DNA of 7,473 bases from positions 424 through 7,896 of the forward strand of contig MGLU01000024.1 in NCBI GenBank assembly GCA_001796155.1. Direction: 5' to 3'. The translations under genes and the position numbers were made by a program. Each line of letters starts with the position of its first letter. Within the stretch, counting starts at the first letter, position 1. The notes under the pieces were generated by a model. It was not told the origin of the DNA. It worked only from the letters and a program-made list of their open reading frames with translations, and searched no databases. Positions 6,884-7,473 of the stretch are shown piece after piece. This stretch comes from Chlamydiae bacterium RIFCSPHIGHO2_12_FULL_27_8. GTDB taxonomy: Bacteria; Chlamydiota; Chlamydiia; Chlamydiales; SM23-39.

Positions 6884-7081
6884 ATGTCAGATGTTGAAAT
6901 TGGTTTTTTAGATTTTTTTCAAGATTTAGAAGATCCAAGAATAGATCGAAAAAAGTTATACTCAATTGAAGAAATTTTGCTAACCACTCTTTGTGCAGTA
7001 ATAGCTGAAGCAGAAGGATGGCAGGATGTGAAGAGAGATATTGTCAAATGTTGTATTCCAAGTCTATTAGTTCATCCTTAA
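6884..7081 (+). pseudogene. ISAs1-family transposase, N-terminal fragment
   Basis: The frame encodes 65 residues, against roughly 370-400 for an intact ISAs1 transposase. FLDFFQDLEDPRIDRKKLYSIEEILLTTLCAVIA, then EAEGWQDV, matches the transposase-associated N-terminal domain (DPR motif, leucine-rich helix, AEGW) of ISAs1/H-repeat transposases. The usual glycine before AEGW is Glu here. After about residue 48 the match stops, and the final residues (KRDIVKCCIPSLLVHP) do not look like the family. The DDE catalytic part is absent. The start is intact, with AAGGAG (6872-6877) 6 bases before the ATG, so a short peptide could still be made. The loss looks like an insertion or deletion breakpoint near 7030 rather than a simple point mutation. 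Confidence 0.75.
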
Positions 7082-7093
7082 AATTTTCATAAT

Positions 7094-7240
7094 TTATGCT
7101 ACATTTTCAGTAGATTCTATACCATCTACATATTTTGTTCCTTTAATAACTTTTTCTAATAATTCATAACCTTTTATTTTCATCCATCTTTTTTGAGCTG
7201 TTATTGCTAGTTTGTAAAGTGATAGAGTAAAAAAGGCCGG
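7094..7240 (-). pseudogene. IS256/Mutator-family transposase, C-terminal remnant
   Basis: The minus-strand frame is open from 7240 to the TAA at 7096-7094 and is preceded by an in-frame stop, so no start belongs to it. It reads LYKLAITAQKRWMKIKGYEL, then LEKVIKGTKYVDGIEST. The order AQKRW-x-K-x-G-Y-x-L-L-x-x-V-I-x-G-x-K-x-x-DGIE is how I remember the C-termini of many Mutator-type (IS256) transposases. Only about 40 residues of a normally ~400-residue protein remain, and all catalytic residues are missing. It lies opposite in direction to the ISAs1 fragment and just downstream of the cysteine-rich membrane gene. The assignment rests on a short motif from memory. Confidence 0.55.
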
Positions 7241-7251
7241 TTAGAATGTTT

Positions 7252-7473
7252 TTAATACTCTTGAGCCACCCCCCAACAGCAACACGTACAGCAAGAGCCC
7301 AATGCAGCAAAAAATATTAAACCAAAAACAGCAGCCTGGATTGGAGTGTTATTATTGGCTTTTTGTATTGATTCATCTTCATAACCCAATTTGAACCCGA
7401 AACCCCCGCCAATTACTGCTCCAAGAGCTAATAATATATATAAGCTTGCATATGAGGTTTTTTGGACAGTTTT
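7252..7473 (-). CDS. Small cysteine-rich membrane protein, N-terminus beyond the window
   Basis: The minus-strand frame is open from the window edge to the TAA at 7254-7252, giving 73 visible residues with no ATG, so the start lies outside. I do not recognise the family. It shows one hydrophobic, glycine-rich segment (SYASLYILLALGAVIGGG), a polar linker with acidic and Asn residues (GYEDESIQKANNNTP), and a second hydrophobic segment (IQAAVFGLIFFAALG). It ends in a cluster SCCTCCCW followed by GVAQEY: five cysteines in six positions beside a membrane helix. By eye the DNA here is about 37-47% GC per 60 bases, well above neighbouring genes, and the codons use more C and G. That could reflect transfer or different constraints. 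A spurious frame is possible, but two clean helices and open reading to the edge favour a real gene. Confidence 0.55.
   Translation of the reverse strand, partial: KTVQKTSYASLYILLALGAVIGGGFGFKLGYEDESIQKANNNTPIQAAVFGLIFFAALGSCCTCCCWGVAQEY

Larger units (their letters stand above)
6797..7240. mobile_element. Composite of insertion-sequence remnants (ISAs1-type plus IS256-type)
   Basis: Two incomplete transposase pieces of different families lie back to back in opposite orientations: an N-terminal ISAs1-type fragment on the plus strand and a C-terminal IS256-type fragment on the minus strand. Neither can encode a working enzyme. The boundaries are approximate: the left edge is the candidate terminal repeat, and the right edge is where the IS256-like frame stops being open. 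Confidence 0.55.

Noticed and set aside
7452..7473. Right terminal repeat of the ISAs1-type element (ATGAGGT...CAG)
   Set aside because: Only seven consecutive bases match the expected complement of the left candidate, and they lie inside the membrane protein frame.

Overview
The window is very AT-rich bacterial DNA (several stretches look about 20-30% GC by eye). It uses the standard genetic code, has clear Shine-Dalgarno sites and packs its genes tightly. Gene content suggests a low-GC Gram-negative lineage: a glycogen branching enzyme beside a DUF3536-type GH57 protein, a type II thymidine kinase, a Tsr3/DTW-like protein, a small holin-like membrane protein and decayed insertion sequences. 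Chlamydiota or Dependentiae-like intracellular bacteria would fit, but this is inference and the sequence does not settle the taxon.

Positions 1-836 hold the C-terminal part of an RlmI-like rRNA methyltransferase on the plus strand, cut by the window start. It ends directly against a two-gene minus-strand unit: glgB (3240-5150), then a GH57/DUF3536 glycosidase (837-3239) that starts at a TTG immediately after the glgB stop, with its ribosome binding site inside the last glgB codons. A roughly 200-base divergent spacer (5151-5350) carries one plausible promoter in each direction. On the plus strand follow a small two-helix holin-like membrane protein (5351-5605), a clear rho-independent terminator, and thymidine kinase (5695-6294). 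The thymidine kinase gene overlaps, tail to tail by 23 bases, a minus-strand TDD-superfamily gene related to Tsr3/DTW aminocarboxypropyltransferases (6272-6727).

From about 6797 the window becomes accessory. It holds a possible IS end, the first ~50 residues of an ISAs1-type transposase that then breaks off, a short opposite-strand piece matching the C-terminus of an IS256/Mutator-type transposase, and the end of a small membrane protein with a CCTCCC cysteine cluster. Base composition in that last gene is clearly higher in GC than the rest of the window.

Functionally, glgB and the GH57 gene look like one glucan-metabolism operon. The rRNA methyltransferase and TDD protein point to RNA modification, and tdk to thymidine salvage. 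I see no phage-defence cassette, CRISPR array, tRNA, rRNA or riboswitch. No clearly undescribed system is demonstrable here; the accessory end is the least explained part.
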